DNA of 64,000 nt from Aureibacter tunicatorum (GCF_036492635.1 NZ_AP025305.1:124001-188000), one strand, 5' to 3'. Shown: positions 34,760 through 44,916, numbered from the stretch's first letter. Notes: a model not told the origin generated them from the sequence alone. Made by a program: numbers and translations.

Positions 34760-35539
34760 TCATATTTCAATTTCTCCTTCGAATACTTTCTTCGCAGGAC
34801 CTTGAAGGCAGATGTTCGTGTATCCATTTGCGTCGTAGTCGAAAGATATTTGCAAAGTTCCGCCTAGGGTTTGCACTGTAACCGGAGAAGTCATTTGCTT
34901 AGCAAAGTGGCAAACCAATACTACGCCTGTTACGCCTGTTCCGCAAGAGAGAGTTTCATCCTCTACACCTCTCTCATATGTTCTGACAAAAACTTCATGA
35001 TCAGATAGTTTTTGAACGAAATTGACATTGGTTCCTCCTTTTGGAGCGAAATGCTCATTGTTGCGTATCGAGCGGCCCATTTCAAATACCGGATAATCTT
35101 TTACCTCATCCACAAATGCCACATAGTGAGGCGAGCCAGTATTGACATAATAGTCTCCATCGATTTCCTCTACTTTTTTGACATCGGGCATTCCAAGCTT
35201 GACTTCATCGTCATTGACTTGGGCTTTCAAACCTCCGTCTATAGTCATGAAGCTAGCTTTGTTGCCAACTATGCCTAAATGTCGAGCGAACATCACCGCT
35301 GACCTACACCCATTGCCGCATAGGCTTTTAGTGCCGTCGGCGTTGAAGTAAATCATCTCAAAATCGTAACCTTCAAGGGGTTGTATCAATATGAGCCCAT
35401 CGGCTCCCACTCCAAACTTTCTGTCGCACAGACGCTTTACCAAAGAGACATTCTCTGATGCTATGGCCATGTCTCTATTGTCGATCATTACGAAATCGTT
35501 GCCTGTGCCTTGGTATTTATAAAATTTCAACTTTTGCAT
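34760..35539 (-). CDS. dapF: Diaminopimelate epimerase
   Basis: Converts LL-diaminopimelate to the meso form for lysine and peptidoglycan synthesis, without cofactor. 259 residues. The two catalytic cysteines are Cys74 (LCGNGCRSA) and Cys199 (LSCGTGVTG). The N terminus KYQGTGNDFVMIDNRD, GADGLILI, and an FNADG segment are also typical. The coding strand runs the same way as secA, 230 bp upstream of it. No partner lysine genes are adjacent. Confidence 0.96.
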   Translation of the reverse strand: MQKLKFYKYQGTGNDFVMIDNRDMAIASENVSLVKRLCDRKFGVGADGLILIQPLEGYDFEMIYFNADGTKSLCGNGCRSAVMFARHLGIVGNKASFMTIDGGLKAQVNDDEVKLGMPDVKKVEEIDGDYYVNTGSPHYVAFVDEVKDYPVFEMGRSIRNNEHFAPKGGTNVNFVQKLSDHEVFVRTYERGVEDETLSCGTGVTGVVLVCHFAKQMTSPVTVQTLGGTLQISFDYDANGYTNICLQGPAKKVFEGEIEI

Positions 35540-35631
35540 TCATTTCTAGTTATAATGCATAATGAGCTAGGCCCTAAAGGCCTAAAGTTCTCGATTTATT
35601 GTCATTATCGCAAAAGAAATCAGATACATTA

Positions 35632-36111
35632 ATGAAAATGAAACATTCAAGACAGCAAAAAAATTCAGTGTCCTTTGGTGTGCTGTTGATTTTGTTAATA
35701 GCGGGCATTTTTTGTTTGCTCGCGGTGTCGCTGGACAAGGCACCGGTCTTCAAGGGCAATGAAAACAGCAAGGGTATTTCCAAAGCGACATTGGTGGAAA
35801 AGTATTCGGAAAATTATCAGCAAGGCAATTTGCCTGACGAGCATAAGTATGTTTTTGTCTTTGAAATGGATGACGGCAGCGATTTGATTTATCAGTCAAG
35901 CCAGCTAGATCAACAAATATATCAAGAGTTCAAGTTGGGGGATAAATTGCTGTTGAAATACAATACCGTGGAACAAAGCTATGATTTGGTAGGCTTGGCG
36001 CCTAACGAAAGCTCCAACTATATGATATGGGTAGGGTTGGCGCTGATGCTCGTGGGCATTGTGCAGTTTTTGGTAATAAGAAACACAGGCCAAAAGCGTG
36101 AAGGAATTTAA
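35632..36111 (+). CDS. DUF3592-like membrane-anchored protein
   Basis: 159 residues from the ATG at 35632; an in-frame TTG at 35599 was not chosen because the divergent dapF promoter would overlap it. A basic N terminus, a helix at about 12-33, an extracytoplasmic or cytoplasmic middle domain of about 90 residues with strands (HKYVFVFEMDDGSDLIYQ, GDKLLLKYN), and a second helix at about 130-150. Two helices flanking a beta-rich middle is the DUF3592 plan. Function unknown. Confidence 0.6.
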   Translation: MKMKHSRQQKNSVSFGVLLILLIAGIFCLLAVSLDKAPVFKGNENSKGISKATLVEKYSENYQQGNLPDEHKYVFVFEMDDGSDLIYQSSQLDQQIYQEFKLGDKLLLKYNTVEQSYDLVGLAPNESSNYMIWVGLALMLVGIVQFLVIRNTGQKREGI

Positions 36112-36130
36112 TCCTATTTCGGCCTGTGTT
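36082..36130. terminator. Long-range inverted repeat between two convergent genes
   Basis: AACACAGGCC (36082-36091) pairs perfectly with GGCCTGTGTT (36121-36130) around a 29-nt loop, spanning the stop of the DUF3592-like gene and the gap before the gltX stop. T-runs are weak on both strands, so it may be a terminator, an mRNA-stabilising fold, or a regulator site. Confidence 0.35.
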
Positions 36131-36141
36131 ATCAATATTGT

Positions 36142-37683
36142 CTAAGCTTTGACTCTGTCTTTAAGCGTTTCAATTGCCGTTTCGATTCTCTGTGAAATAG
36201 TTTCTTTGCCTAGTATTTCCAAAGTCAGCATAAGATCCGCTCCAGCGCCAGAACCTGAGACCGCGAGTCTCAAGGCTTGCATCACACGGCCCATCTTAAT
36301 GCCCATTTTCTCCAAAGTATCATTCAGTATGCTATGAGCGCTATCTCTGTCTATTGCGCCCTCATGAGCTTTAAGCGCTTCTGAATAAGCGCTAAGCAGG
36401 TCTACAGCTTCTTGCGTCCACTTTTTCTTTACTACTTTTTCATCATATTCTTGCGGAGCGATGAAGAAGTACTGTCCTTTTGTCCATAATTCTTGCGGAA
36501 AAGTTACCCTTTCTTTAAGAGCCTCGCAGATTTTCTCGGCTTTCTCTTGGTCGCATTCTATATTTTGCTCCGCTAGAGACTTAAGAAGGTACTTCGAAAG
36601 CTCAGCGTTGGATTTTCTCTTGATATATTGCTCGTTGAACCATTGTCCTTTCTCAATATCGAACTTGGCTCCTGCTTTGATGATTCTGTCAAGAGAGAAT
36701 GCATTGGCCAAATCTTCCATATTGAAATAAAGCTCGCTATTGTCTCCAGGATTCCATCCAAGCAGTGAAATAAAGTTCACAAGCGCGTCAGGCAGGTAGC
36801 CTTGCTCTCTGAATCCCATGGTTATATTTCCACTTTGAGGATCTTTCCATTCTAGTGGAAAAACAGGGAATCCATGCTTGTCGCCATCTCTTTTGCTCAA
36901 TTTTCCATTTCCGTCTTTTTTTAACAAAAGCGGCAAGTGGCAGAACTTAGGCGGTTCCCAACCAAAATATTCATAAAGCAAAACGTGTATAGGAGCTGAA
37001 GGCAACCACTCTTCTCCTCTGATAACATGTGAGATATTCATCAAATGATCATCCACAATATTTGCAAGGTGGTAAGTTGGAAGACCATCGGATTTTAACA
37101 AAACTTTATCGTCCAGTTCGCTAGTGTTGATGACAACCCATCCCCTTACTTCGTCATGGAATCGAACATCTTCTTTTTTCGGAACTTTAAGCCTAATGAC
37201 ATATGGGGCGCCTGAAGCAAGTCTTTGCTCGACTTCTTCTCTAGGCAATGTCAGAGAGTTTTTCATTGTCATTCTAGTGATGACATTGTATTTAGGGTGA
37301 GCGATTCTAGCCGCAGTCAGTCGCTCGCGCATTTCTTCCAGCTCTTCAGCAGTATCAAAGGCATAGTAAGCTTTGCCTTCATCGATAAGCTTTTGGACAT
37401 GTTCTCGGTATATTTCAGGTCTTTCTGATTGACGATAAGGTCCATATTCGCCTCCTACGCCTTGTCCTTCGTCCACTTTGATACCGCACCAATTCAGTGC
37501 TTCAATGATGTATTCTTCAGCGCCAGGAACAAATCTGCTTTGGTCAGTGTCTTCAATTCTAAGAATGAATTTTCCATTGTTTTTCTTAGCAAACAAATAG
37601 TTGTATAGTGCAGTTCTCACTCCACCAATATGCAAAGGTCCTGTAGGACTTGGAGCAAAACGAACGCGTACTTCTTTTTCCAT
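36142..37683 (-). CDS. gltX: Glutamyl-tRNA synthetase
   Basis: Class I aminoacyl-tRNA synthetase charging tRNA-Glu. 513 residues. The nucleotide-binding HIGG of the HIGH motif is at 18-21 within PSPTGPLHIGGVRTALYNYLF, and the KMSKS equivalent is KLSKRDG near 265. The catalytic domain also shows RIEDTDQSR and a GVGGEYGPYRQSER segment. The C-terminal helical anticodon-binding region is complete. Transcribed alone, away from the thioredoxin-like lipoprotein gene. Confidence 0.97.
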   Translation of the reverse strand: MEKEVRVRFAPSPTGPLHIGGVRTALYNYLFAKKNNGKFILRIEDTDQSRFVPGAEEYIIEALNWCGIKVDEGQGVGGEYGPYRQSERPEIYREHVQKLIDEGKAYYAFDTAEELEEMRERLTAARIAHPKYNVITRMTMKNSLTLPREEVEQRLASGAPYVIRLKVPKKEDVRFHDEVRGWVVINTSELDDKVLLKSDGLPTYHLANIVDDHLMNISHVIRGEEWLPSAPIHVLLYEYFGWEPPKFCHLPLLLKKDGNGKLSKRDGDKHGFPVFPLEWKDPQSGNITMGFREQGYLPDALVNFISLLGWNPGDNSELYFNMEDLANAFSLDRIIKAGAKFDIEKGQWFNEQYIKRKSNAELSKYLLKSLAEQNIECDQEKAEKICEALKERVTFPQELWTKGQYFFIAPQEYDEKVVKKKWTQEAVDLLSAYSEALKAHEGAIDRDSAHSILNDTLEKMGIKMGRVMQALRLAVSGSGAGADLMLTLEILGKETISQRIETAIETLKDRVKA

Positions 37684-37925
37684 TATCGAAAATCAATATA
37701 TGATGAATTATACCTGTCGCTAAATAACAAAATACTTCATTAAGCGACAATTAGAGTCGCAAATTTAATAGTTATTCGAATAAATATATACTGTATGGTT
37801 AATTGTTTGCGAAGCGTCGAGCCTGATAATAACATTGCCGATTAACCTTTATTGCCATTAAGGTTCGATTTATGCTTTGAATGAATTAATTTGGATTTGC
37901 AAAACATCTAAAAAGTGAAAAGAGG

Positions 37926-39059
37926 ATGAAAAGAATATTTTTAGGACTTGCTTTGGCAGGAATGATTTTCTCATGCGAAAACAAGCAAAAACCGCAAAAT
38001 GAAACTGCTGGAGACCATTTTGAAATTAATGGAACTACTAGCGTCATTCCGGACAGTACCATGGTATTGTTGAAAAAGCATAAAGGAGGACATAGCTTTG
38101 AGAAGTTGGATTCTGCGATGGTGCTGAATGGTAAATTCAGATTGAATGGAAAGCTGGAGTCTCCGGACCGTTTGTATTTGGATCTAGGGAAAAACCAACA
38201 GTTAGGTTTGTTCATGGGCAATGAAGTGGTGAATGTTGCGATCGATGATGCGAATATCGCTAATGCGGAGATTACCGGCTCAAAATCTCAAAATGACTAT
38301 CAGTCATATTTGAAAGCGGTTAAGCCTTACGCTGATAAGAAGTCTTTATTGGAAAATGAGTATTACGACGCGCAGCAAAAAAATGACACAGCGGCTTTGA
38401 ATAAAGTGAATGCATTGTATGAAGAAACAATCGCAGACGAGCAAAAGGTTATTGAGCAGTGGATAAAAGAGCATCCAGCGTCTTATATTTCAGCGGTGGC
38501 TATAAGAGAGCAATTGATTTATCAGTTGGACTACAACGAGCTGAATGATATGTTGAAAATACTTTCGCCTGAGGTTCTGAAGACGGAAGCTGGAGAAAGT
38601 TTATCGGAAAGAAGAGACGTGTTGTCGAAAGTAGCCGTTGGCCAGATGGCTCCTGACTTTACATTGAATACGCCTGATGGCCAATCTCTTTCCTTGTCAT
38701 CTTTAAGAGGAAATCCTGTATTGATTGATTTTTGGGCTTCTTGGTGTCCTCCATGCAGAAAAGAAAATCCAAACTTGGTGAAAACATTTAACTTGTATAA
38801 AGACAAGGGGCTTCAGATCATAGGAGTATCATTGGATACTAGCCTTGACAAGTGGAAAAAGGCTATCGCCGATGATCATATCAATTGGTATCAAGTTTCA
38901 GATTTGCAAGGATGGAAAAGTCCGGTAGTGGCTAAGTATGGAGTGATTTCAATTCCTCATACTGTTTTGTTGGATTCTGATGGAAAGATCGTAGCTAAAA
39001 ATTTACATGGCGAGAAACTTAAGAAAGAGTTGGATAAGCTACTTTCTTTGAATCAATAG
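37926..39059 (+). CDS. DUF4369 / TlpA-like thioredoxin-domain lipoprotein
   Basis: 377-residue envelope lipoprotein; lipobox IFSC with Cys17. An N-terminal beta-rich DUF4369 domain (about 30-130) is followed by a helical stretch and a TlpA/ResA-type thioredoxin domain from about 237. Its redox centre is WCPPC (Cys274 and Cys277), with cis-Pro in SIPHTVLL. Probably a periplasmic thiol reductant; the partner is unknown. Such DUF4369-redoxin proteins are numerous in Bacteroidota. Confidence 0.92.
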   Translation: MKRIFLGLALAGMIFSCENKQKPQNETAGDHFEINGTTSVIPDSTMVLLKKHKGGHSFEKLDSAMVLNGKFRLNGKLESPDRLYLDLGKNQQLGLFMGNEVVNVAIDDANIANAEITGSKSQNDYQSYLKAVKPYADKKSLLENEYYDAQQKNDTAALNKVNALYEETIADEQKVIEQWIKEHPASYISAVAIREQLIYQLDYNELNDMLKILSPEVLKTEAGESLSERRDVLSKVAVGQMAPDFTLNTPDGQSLSLSSLRGNPVLIDFWASWCPPCRKENPNLVKTFNLYKDKGLQIIGVSLDTSLDKWKKAIADDHINWYQVSDLQGWKSPVVAKYGVISIPHTVLLDSDGKIVAKNLHGEKLKKELDKLLSLNQ

Positions 39060-39080
39060 TCGCGATCTAATATTATAAAA

Positions 39081-39114
39081 AAGGTCGCTTTCTGGACAGG
39101 AAGCGACCTTTTTT
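39081..39114. terminator. Bidirectional terminator between the TlpA-like and ClC genes
   Basis: About 12-bp stem (AAGGTCGCTT... / ...AAGCGACCTT) with T6 on the plus strand and T6 on the minus strand. Confidence 0.9.
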
Positions 39115-39118
39115 CTTA

Positions 39119-40888
39119 TCAAGTAATAATTGTTTTTTTCTTCAGTTTATTTCTGTAAGCATTGAATATTCCTGACTTGGAAATGATGCCGTAGTATTTT
39201 CCATCTTTGATCACAGGCAAATTCCAAGAGCCGGTTCTTTGAAACTTATTGATGGCTGATTTCATTGATTCGTCAGGAGATATGGTTGCTGGAGGCTTGT
39301 GCATAATCGTGTTAACGACAAGGTTGCATCTTTTTTCCTCGTCAAACATTTTTTCCCTAATGTCATCCAATGTGATAATTCCCAAAAGCTGGCCTTCTTC
39401 GTCAATGACTGGAAAGATATTTCTTTTCGAGACTTTAACGAGCTCTACCAAGTCGCCCAGTGTTGAATGTGATTTGATTGTTTTCAAATCGCGCTCAACA
39501 ATTTTTTGCAATTGTATTTTGTCCAATACCGCTCCGTCTTTATCATCTTGAAAAAGCTGCCCTCTCTCGATGAGTTTTTTGGTATAGATAGAATATTTTT
39601 CAAAATATGAAATTGTGCTGAAGGAAATTGCTGATACAAGCATTAGCGGCAGGAATAGCGTATATCCTCCTGTAATTTCAGCTATCAAAAATATTCCCGT
39701 CAATGGTGCATGCAATACGCCCGCCATAACACCGCACATGCCTACAAGCGTAAAATTGCTGAGACTGGCGATATTTTCTCCTGCGATAAAATTAGTAGTT
39801 AGAGCGACAAAGAAGCCTGTGACTCCACCTAAGAACATGGACGGAGCAAATACTCCACCACAACCGCCACCGCCAATAGTAAGCGAAGTAGCCACTGGCT
39901 TAAGTAATATGATCGCCAATAAGCTAAGTATGATAAAGGCTTGAGCGAATTCTCCTTGATACAAATAGTGGTATTTGCCAAATACATCCAAAGCATTGCC
40001 GTTCAAAAGCATTTTGATAGAATCATATCCTTCGCCGTATAGCGATGGAAGAACGAAAACCAGTATGCCAATGGATAAACCGGCAATTAATGCTCTCAGC
40101 AAATAATTTTTTATTCTTTTGATGCGAGGCTCTACATAATATGTCACTCTGGTAAAGTAAAGCGATACAAATCCGCTGATAACGCCAAGCAGTATGTACA
40201 GAGGCGTATCTGATGCGGCGAAAGGGTCTTGCAACTTAAACGAGAAAAGAACATCGGACCCCAATAAACCTAATGATACCAAAGCTCCGCATACAGACGA
40301 TATCAAAAGCGGAATGAATGATGAAATCGAGACATCAGCGAGTATACACTCTATCGCGAATATCACACCCGCTATTGGTGAATAGAATATGGATGAGATC
40401 GCGCCTGCGGCTCCGCATCCTATCAATAATGACCTTCTATTATAATCCAAATGGGTAATTCTGCCTATATTGGATCCTATTGCGGATCCTGTCACCACAA
40501 TCGGAGACTCCAACCCCACGGATCCTCCAAACCCTACAGTAATAGCGCTGAAGACCAACGAAGTCCATTGTTTCTTCGGAGGAACTTTGCTTGACTTTTG
40601 AGATATATTATAAAGTATGCCAGACACACCATGCCCGAGCTTTTCTTTCACAACATATCTGGATAGAATTACAGTGAGTATGATCCCTATGGAAGGGAAA
40701 AATATATATCTCCAATCATCCCAAATATTATCGGTATCTGATTGAAGCCAATTATGGATGAAGTGCACTGACTCTTTAAGCACTACGGCTGCTAAGCCCG
40801 CTAAAACTCCTACAACACCACTGACGAGTAAAGTGAAATTTTTATTGTTTATGTGTTTTACACGCCAAAATAAAAACCTTTTCAGCAT
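39119..40888 (-). CDS. ClC-family chloride channel/antiporter with CBS pair
   Basis: 589-residue ClC protein. Transmembrane part to about 440, with the selectivity region GSVGLESP that includes the gating glutamate Glu127, GCGAAGAISSIFYSPIAGV, and GGGGCGGVFAPSMFLGG. Two CBS domains follow (about 455-575: GDLVELVKVSKRNIFPVIDEE and AINKFQRTGSWNLPVIKDG), which in relatives sense nucleotides. No proton-glutamate position was aligned, so channel versus Cl-/H+ exchanger is undecided. Shares a bidirectional terminator with its convergent neighbour. Confidence 0.93.
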   Translation of the reverse strand: MLKRFLFWRVKHINNKNFTLLVSGVVGVLAGLAAVVLKESVHFIHNWLQSDTDNIWDDWRYIFFPSIGIILTVILSRYVVKEKLGHGVSGILYNISQKSSKVPPKKQWTSLVFSAITVGFGGSVGLESPIVVTGSAIGSNIGRITHLDYNRRSLLIGCGAAGAISSIFYSPIAGVIFAIECILADVSISSFIPLLISSVCGALVSLGLLGSDVLFSFKLQDPFAASDTPLYILLGVISGFVSLYFTRVTYYVEPRIKRIKNYLLRALIAGLSIGILVFVLPSLYGEGYDSIKMLLNGNALDVFGKYHYLYQGEFAQAFIILSLLAIILLKPVATSLTIGGGGCGGVFAPSMFLGGVTGFFVALTTNFIAGENIASLSNFTLVGMCGVMAGVLHAPLTGIFLIAEITGGYTLFLPLMLVSAISFSTISYFEKYSIYTKKLIERGQLFQDDKDGAVLDKIQLQKIVERDLKTIKSHSTLGDLVELVKVSKRNIFPVIDEEGQLLGIITLDDIREKMFDEEKRCNLVVNTIMHKPPATISPDESMKSAINKFQRTGSWNLPVIKDGKYYGIISKSGIFNAYRNKLKKKTIIT

Positions 40889-41092
40889 CTTTTTTTAACA
40901 GTCTTTGCCTTTGCTTAAGCTTTATAATATAATTTTCTATGATCCTTTGATTAAAGAAACGCTAGTTACGCAAATTTCACTAATAATTTTTAAGAATAGT
41001 ATGATTTTTATCCATTCTATGCGTGGTAGTGAGTCCTTTACTCATAACCCTTAAAAAGAGGAAATATTTTTTTAAAAGGATATTATTTTCGA

Positions 41093-43429
41093 TCATTCAG
41101 TCGATTTTCTATTGAATAGCATATATCCGAAAGAAATAAAGAAGTTATTTCGACTTCCGGAGTCGTCATAGAAACTGTAATTTGCTCTAACAGGCCCTAT
41201 GGGAGTAAAGTAAATCAATGCTGCATTGGCTGATACTCTTAATTCATTGAATTCATTGGCAGTAATTTCGTAGCCTTGGTTTTCCACTTCAGTCACCTTG
41301 GCTAAAGGAACAAATAAATTGAATGATCCTCTAATTTGTAATTTCTTGGCTGGCTCTACAATCATGTGCGCGCCTCCTGCCATATAGAGAGGAGACCTGA
41401 AGCTTTTGAGAAAAAGGAATTCCGAGTCCGGATAAGGAGAATACCCGGGGCTATACAATAATGTGCTTGTGTAATTGAACATTTCGGGTTGTATGCTGGC
41501 CATAGCCTCAAAGCTTTGCCCGATGCTTAGATACTTATTCAGCTTGTAATAACTGCTTTCCGTTATTTTCGCTTGAGCCCAATTGACATTCTTGGTTTGA
41601 GGCCTTTCGATGATAGAAGTCGTCCCTGGAGTGTAGTTAGCAACTCCATTGAACATTCTTAAAGAGATTTCTCCTTTTTTTCCTTCTCTAGGAAATTGTT
41701 TTTCATCCCAATTGTCTTTTTGAAGATTAACGGAAAAAGCTCCTCCGCTGAATGTCATATTATCCATTGCGTCTTGCGATGTTACGAATGAACGATTGAA
41801 AAAGCTATCATTATTGAAAATGTACCCTGCCCGAAATATCAATTTTTGGGAAGTGCCTAGCGGCATTCCGAGCTCAAGTCCATAGCTGCCATCAAACCTC
41901 TTGAGCAAGTCGCTTTCTTTACCGTTCAAGCTGAAAGCGTCGGTTGTCTTAAAGTAATCCCAATCATTGATAGTTATTGTCGGGGCGATATAAAACCTTT
42001 TAAAGGTATTTAAATATATTCTGGAATTGTAGTGAAATGAATTATAAAACCCACCTGCATATCCATTGACAGTATGCTCCATAAGCAAGCCGTTGAAGTG
42101 GGTAATATTCAATCCTACGTAAAATTCGCTTGGCAAAGAGATATTGATATTTCCTCCGACATCCAATCTAAGATTTCTGCGATTATTTGCTAATAAGTGA
42201 AGGTCGTAATTTTGATCATCTTGATCCCAAACGATATTCGGATATACATTTTGAAAGTATTGGTGGGATGTTAGTCTGTAGTATCCAGTTTTAATATCAT
42301 TAAGGTAAAGCTTGTCTTTATTTTTTTTGTTGAATATGCTTGTAATGAAATTTTTTTCTTTGTCCGAGAATCCAGTGAGTTTGATATCGGAGATTACGAT
42401 GGACTCTTGTTTAAGCAAAAACTCATTTCTTTTTTCAGCGACTTCTTCGCAACTGACTCTAGTGCTGATTTTAGCCAATATTTCATCCTCTAGTCTTGTA
42501 GCAGCCATATATCCAGAATCGATGACTGCCTTCGGGTTTTTAAACCCCATGGATGATACATCTCCGGTCGGTGGAGAAATATATATGCCATCGGGACCGA
42601 CATCGTCTGGGTTGGTTCTGTCCAAAAAGGAATAAAGCAAAGCTTGGCTTATTAATTTGTCGTCATTTTTTTTGGGATATTCCTCAAATACTTTTGATGA
42701 GACATTCACTCCGATAATAATATCCGGATCGAACTCTTTTTTGCATACGTCTACAGGGAAGTTGTTATATACTCCTCCATCGAAATAATACTTGCCGTCG
42801 ATTTTTATAGGTTGATAGACAAATGGAATAGTCATGGAAGCTCTCATGGCATTCCCTAGCTGACCTTTGGATAGAATCACTTCTTGTTGAGTGAAAATCT
42901 CGGAAGCCATTGCTCTGAAGGGAATGAATAAGCTGTCAAAATCGTTTTGAGCAGCTTGCGATGCTCTTGCTGTTATTTTTGCTATGGCAAAGTTCAAGGG
43001 AAGGTCTTCGGCAAGTCCAGAGTTAAATGTAGCGTTTAGGCTCGAGTCAAGTTCAAAGCTAATTGATTTCCAAGAAGCATTTGGCTCATTTTCAGCGAAG
43101 TATTGATTGTATTTTGGGTCCTTTATTCCATTGATCCATGCTTGGAATTCTTGGCTAATGAAAATTTCCTCGATTTGAAGCGGCGAATATCCAGCGGCAT
43201 ACAGCCCTCCGACTAAAGCTCCCATGGATGTTCCTACAATATAATCCACCGGAATTTCTTTTTCCTCTAAATACTTAAGAACTCCAATATGAGCAACGCC
43301 TTTAGCCCCTCCTCCGCTTAGCACGAGCCCTACTGTTGGCCTATCATTATTTTTTTGCTGTTGAGCAAATGTTGCTGAAAGACTCAGTAGAGAGATTAAA
43401 ACGGTGAATAAGGTGGTTGTCGGTTTCAT
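41093..43429 (-). CDS. Patatin-like phospholipase with C-terminal outer-membrane barrel
   Basis: 778 residues from the ATG at 43429 (MKPTTTLFTVL, signal peptide ending near FAQ); the ATG at 43459 adds a prefix before the signal peptide. The patatin domain has the oxyanion GGGAKG (39-44), nucleophile Ser68 in GTSMG, and Asp217 in FDGG. A POTRA-like linker and a BamA/TamA-type beta-barrel fill the C-terminal half, ending in ISFGYMLFNRKSTE. This fusion (like PlpD) acts at the cell surface or outer membrane. Its start overlaps the M23 peptidase stop (ATGA), indicating translational coupling. Confidence 0.92.
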   Translation of the reverse strand: MKPTTTLFTVLISLLSLSATFAQQQKNNDRPTVGLVLSGGGAKGVAHIGVLKYLEEKEIPVDYIVGTSMGALVGGLYAAGYSPLQIEEIFISQEFQAWINGIKDPKYNQYFAENEPNASWKSISFELDSSLNATFNSGLAEDLPLNFAIAKITARASQAAQNDFDSLFIPFRAMASEIFTQQEVILSKGQLGNAMRASMTIPFVYQPIKIDGKYYFDGGVYNNFPVDVCKKEFDPDIIIGVNVSSKVFEEYPKKNDDKLISQALLYSFLDRTNPDDVGPDGIYISPPTGDVSSMGFKNPKAVIDSGYMAATRLEDEILAKISTRVSCEEVAEKRNEFLLKQESIVISDIKLTGFSDKEKNFITSIFNKKNKDKLYLNDIKTGYYRLTSHQYFQNVYPNIVWDQDDQNYDLHLLANNRRNLRLDVGGNINISLPSEFYVGLNITHFNGLLMEHTVNGYAGGFYNSFHYNSRIYLNTFKRFYIAPTITINDWDYFKTTDAFSLNGKESDLLKRFDGSYGLELGMPLGTSQKLIFRAGYIFNNDSFFNRSFVTSQDAMDNMTFSGGAFSVNLQKDNWDEKQFPREGKKGEISLRMFNGVANYTPGTTSIIERPQTKNVNWAQAKITESSYYKLNKYLSIGQSFEAMASIQPEMFNYTSTLLYSPGYSPYPDSEFLFLKSFRSPLYMAGGAHMIVEPAKKLQIRGSFNLFVPLAKVTEVENQGYEITANEFNELRVSANAALIYFTPIGPVRANYSFYDDSGSRNNFFISFGYMLFNRKSTE

Positions 43430-44763
43430 AAATTTGTAAACTCCAGAGGCTTGTAGCATTTGACGTCAAGAATGCTCTGTCCCTCCGGCACCTCTGTAAA
43501 AAGTTTGTATGGAATCTTATCTAACTGGCTGGAAAGAACATTTCTAACCTGCTCAAATTCATTACGCAAATTATCAGCAATAGGTTCCGATGGAGGAATA
43601 ACAACTCTGAAAGGATCTACTTGCTTTCCATTTTGCCAAAACCTAAAACAAAGATGATTGCCAGTCGCCAACCCTGTTTTTCCAACGAATCCAATGACTT
43701 CCCCTTGTTTTACTTTTTTGCCTACTTTGATGCCGCTTTTGATTTTAGACATATGCAAGTATTGAGTCGAATAAACGCTGTTATGCTTTACCTTCACAAA
43801 GTTGCCATTGTATTTGCTATAGTGGGCAGCGACTACTATTCCATCCCCAACAGACATGATTGGAGTTCCTTTTGGTGCTGCGTAGTCAGTTCCCAAATGG
43901 GCCTTGAACCTTTTTTGCACGGGATGAAATCTTCTACCACTATACCTGCTGCTTATTCTGGTATAATTCAATGGTGCTTTTAGGAAAGCCTTTCTAAGAC
44001 TATTGCCATCTTCGTCGAAATAGTTGACATCACCGCCTTGATCAAAGTGATAGGCATAGTATTCCTGTCCATAATGGCTGAAACTAGCTGCGATAAGTTT
44101 GCCTAGCCCTACTCTTTCGCCATTTACATATTTTTCCTCATAGATGATCTTGAATTTGTCTCCTTTTTGAATGTGGAAAAAATCGATTTGCCATGCGTAA
44201 ATATCCGAAAGCAAATTCACCAAAGCCGGACTAGCTCCACGATCCATGATACTTTGATACATGGATGAAGTTATAATGCCGGATAAAGTGGCAGTTTTAA
44301 TTTGAACAGGTTTTTGTCCTTTGTAGATATTGATGCTGTCGCCGAGGTAGTAAACCACATAGTCAACAGGGTTTTGCTCATAAATGAAATATTCAACCTT
44401 TGCCAATGAATCCGTTCCCGATTTTAGCAAAGTATACTTCTTGGAGCTTGCCAGTTTGCGAACATCATACACATCTTTGGATGCCATGGCGAGTTCATGG
44501 ATTTTGCCATAGCCGACATTATGTTTGGCAAGAATTTTAGAAAGATTTTGATTCGGTTCTATATTGGCTTCGAATACTTCAAGAGAATCAATATTAATCC
44601 CAAAGGCTTTTTTAGGCTCTTTTTTTGGCAAAATAGGCAAAGCCTCTTTGACTTCATGAGCGACTTGAACCTTTTGCTCTTTGAAGATTTCTTCTTTGAA
44701 AAAAGTTATTAGAATGCCTGCAATAGCAATCAGTAAGACAAACAGTATTGGCTTTAATTTCAT
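43426..44763 (-). CDS. M23 family metallopeptidase (LytM domain), variant zinc site
   Basis: 445-residue murein endopeptidase-like protein with an N-terminal membrane anchor (residues 4-18), a long periplasmic middle region (about 100-270) and a C-terminal LytM domain (about 285-385). The first zinc motif, HLGTDYA, has His289 and Asp293. The second is HLC (His370, Leu371, Cys372), where HxH is usual, so a cysteine replaces one zinc-ligand histidine. FVGKTGLATGNHLC is otherwise canonical. Upstream partner of the patatin gene with a 4-bp overlap. Whether it cuts murein or only activates an amidase is unknown. Confidence 0.9.
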   Translation of the reverse strand: MKLKPILFVLLIAIAGILITFFKEEIFKEQKVQVAHEVKEALPILPKKEPKKAFGINIDSLEVFEANIEPNQNLSKILAKHNVGYGKIHELAMASKDVYDVRKLASSKKYTLLKSGTDSLAKVEYFIYEQNPVDYVVYYLGDSINIYKGQKPVQIKTATLSGIITSSMYQSIMDRGASPALVNLLSDIYAWQIDFFHIQKGDKFKIIYEEKYVNGERVGLGKLIAASFSHYGQEYYAYHFDQGGDVNYFDEDGNSLRKAFLKAPLNYTRISSRYSGRRFHPVQKRFKAHLGTDYAAPKGTPIMSVGDGIVVAAHYSKYNGNFVKVKHNSVYSTQYLHMSKIKSGIKVGKKVKQGEVIGFVGKTGLATGNHLCFRFWQNGKQVDPFRVVIPPSEPIADNLRNEFEQVRNVLSSQLDKIPYKLFTEVPEGQSILDVKCYKPLEFTNL

Positions 44764-44916
44764 GAATAATTAATTCGAAATTGAAATTAGTTCAGATTAG
44801 AAATGGCTTTGCGGAGGTTTTATTCAAAATACCTGCATTGCAAAAAGATATCATAAAACATCTGAAGCTCTGGGTTTTACAATCCAGAGCTTTTAATAAA
44901 ACGATGATTTCGATTT

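Noticed and set aside
34591-34827. 78-codon minus-strand ORF overlapping the dapF end
   Set aside because: Its first part is dapF read in another frame, and the remainder is AT-rich intergenic sequence.
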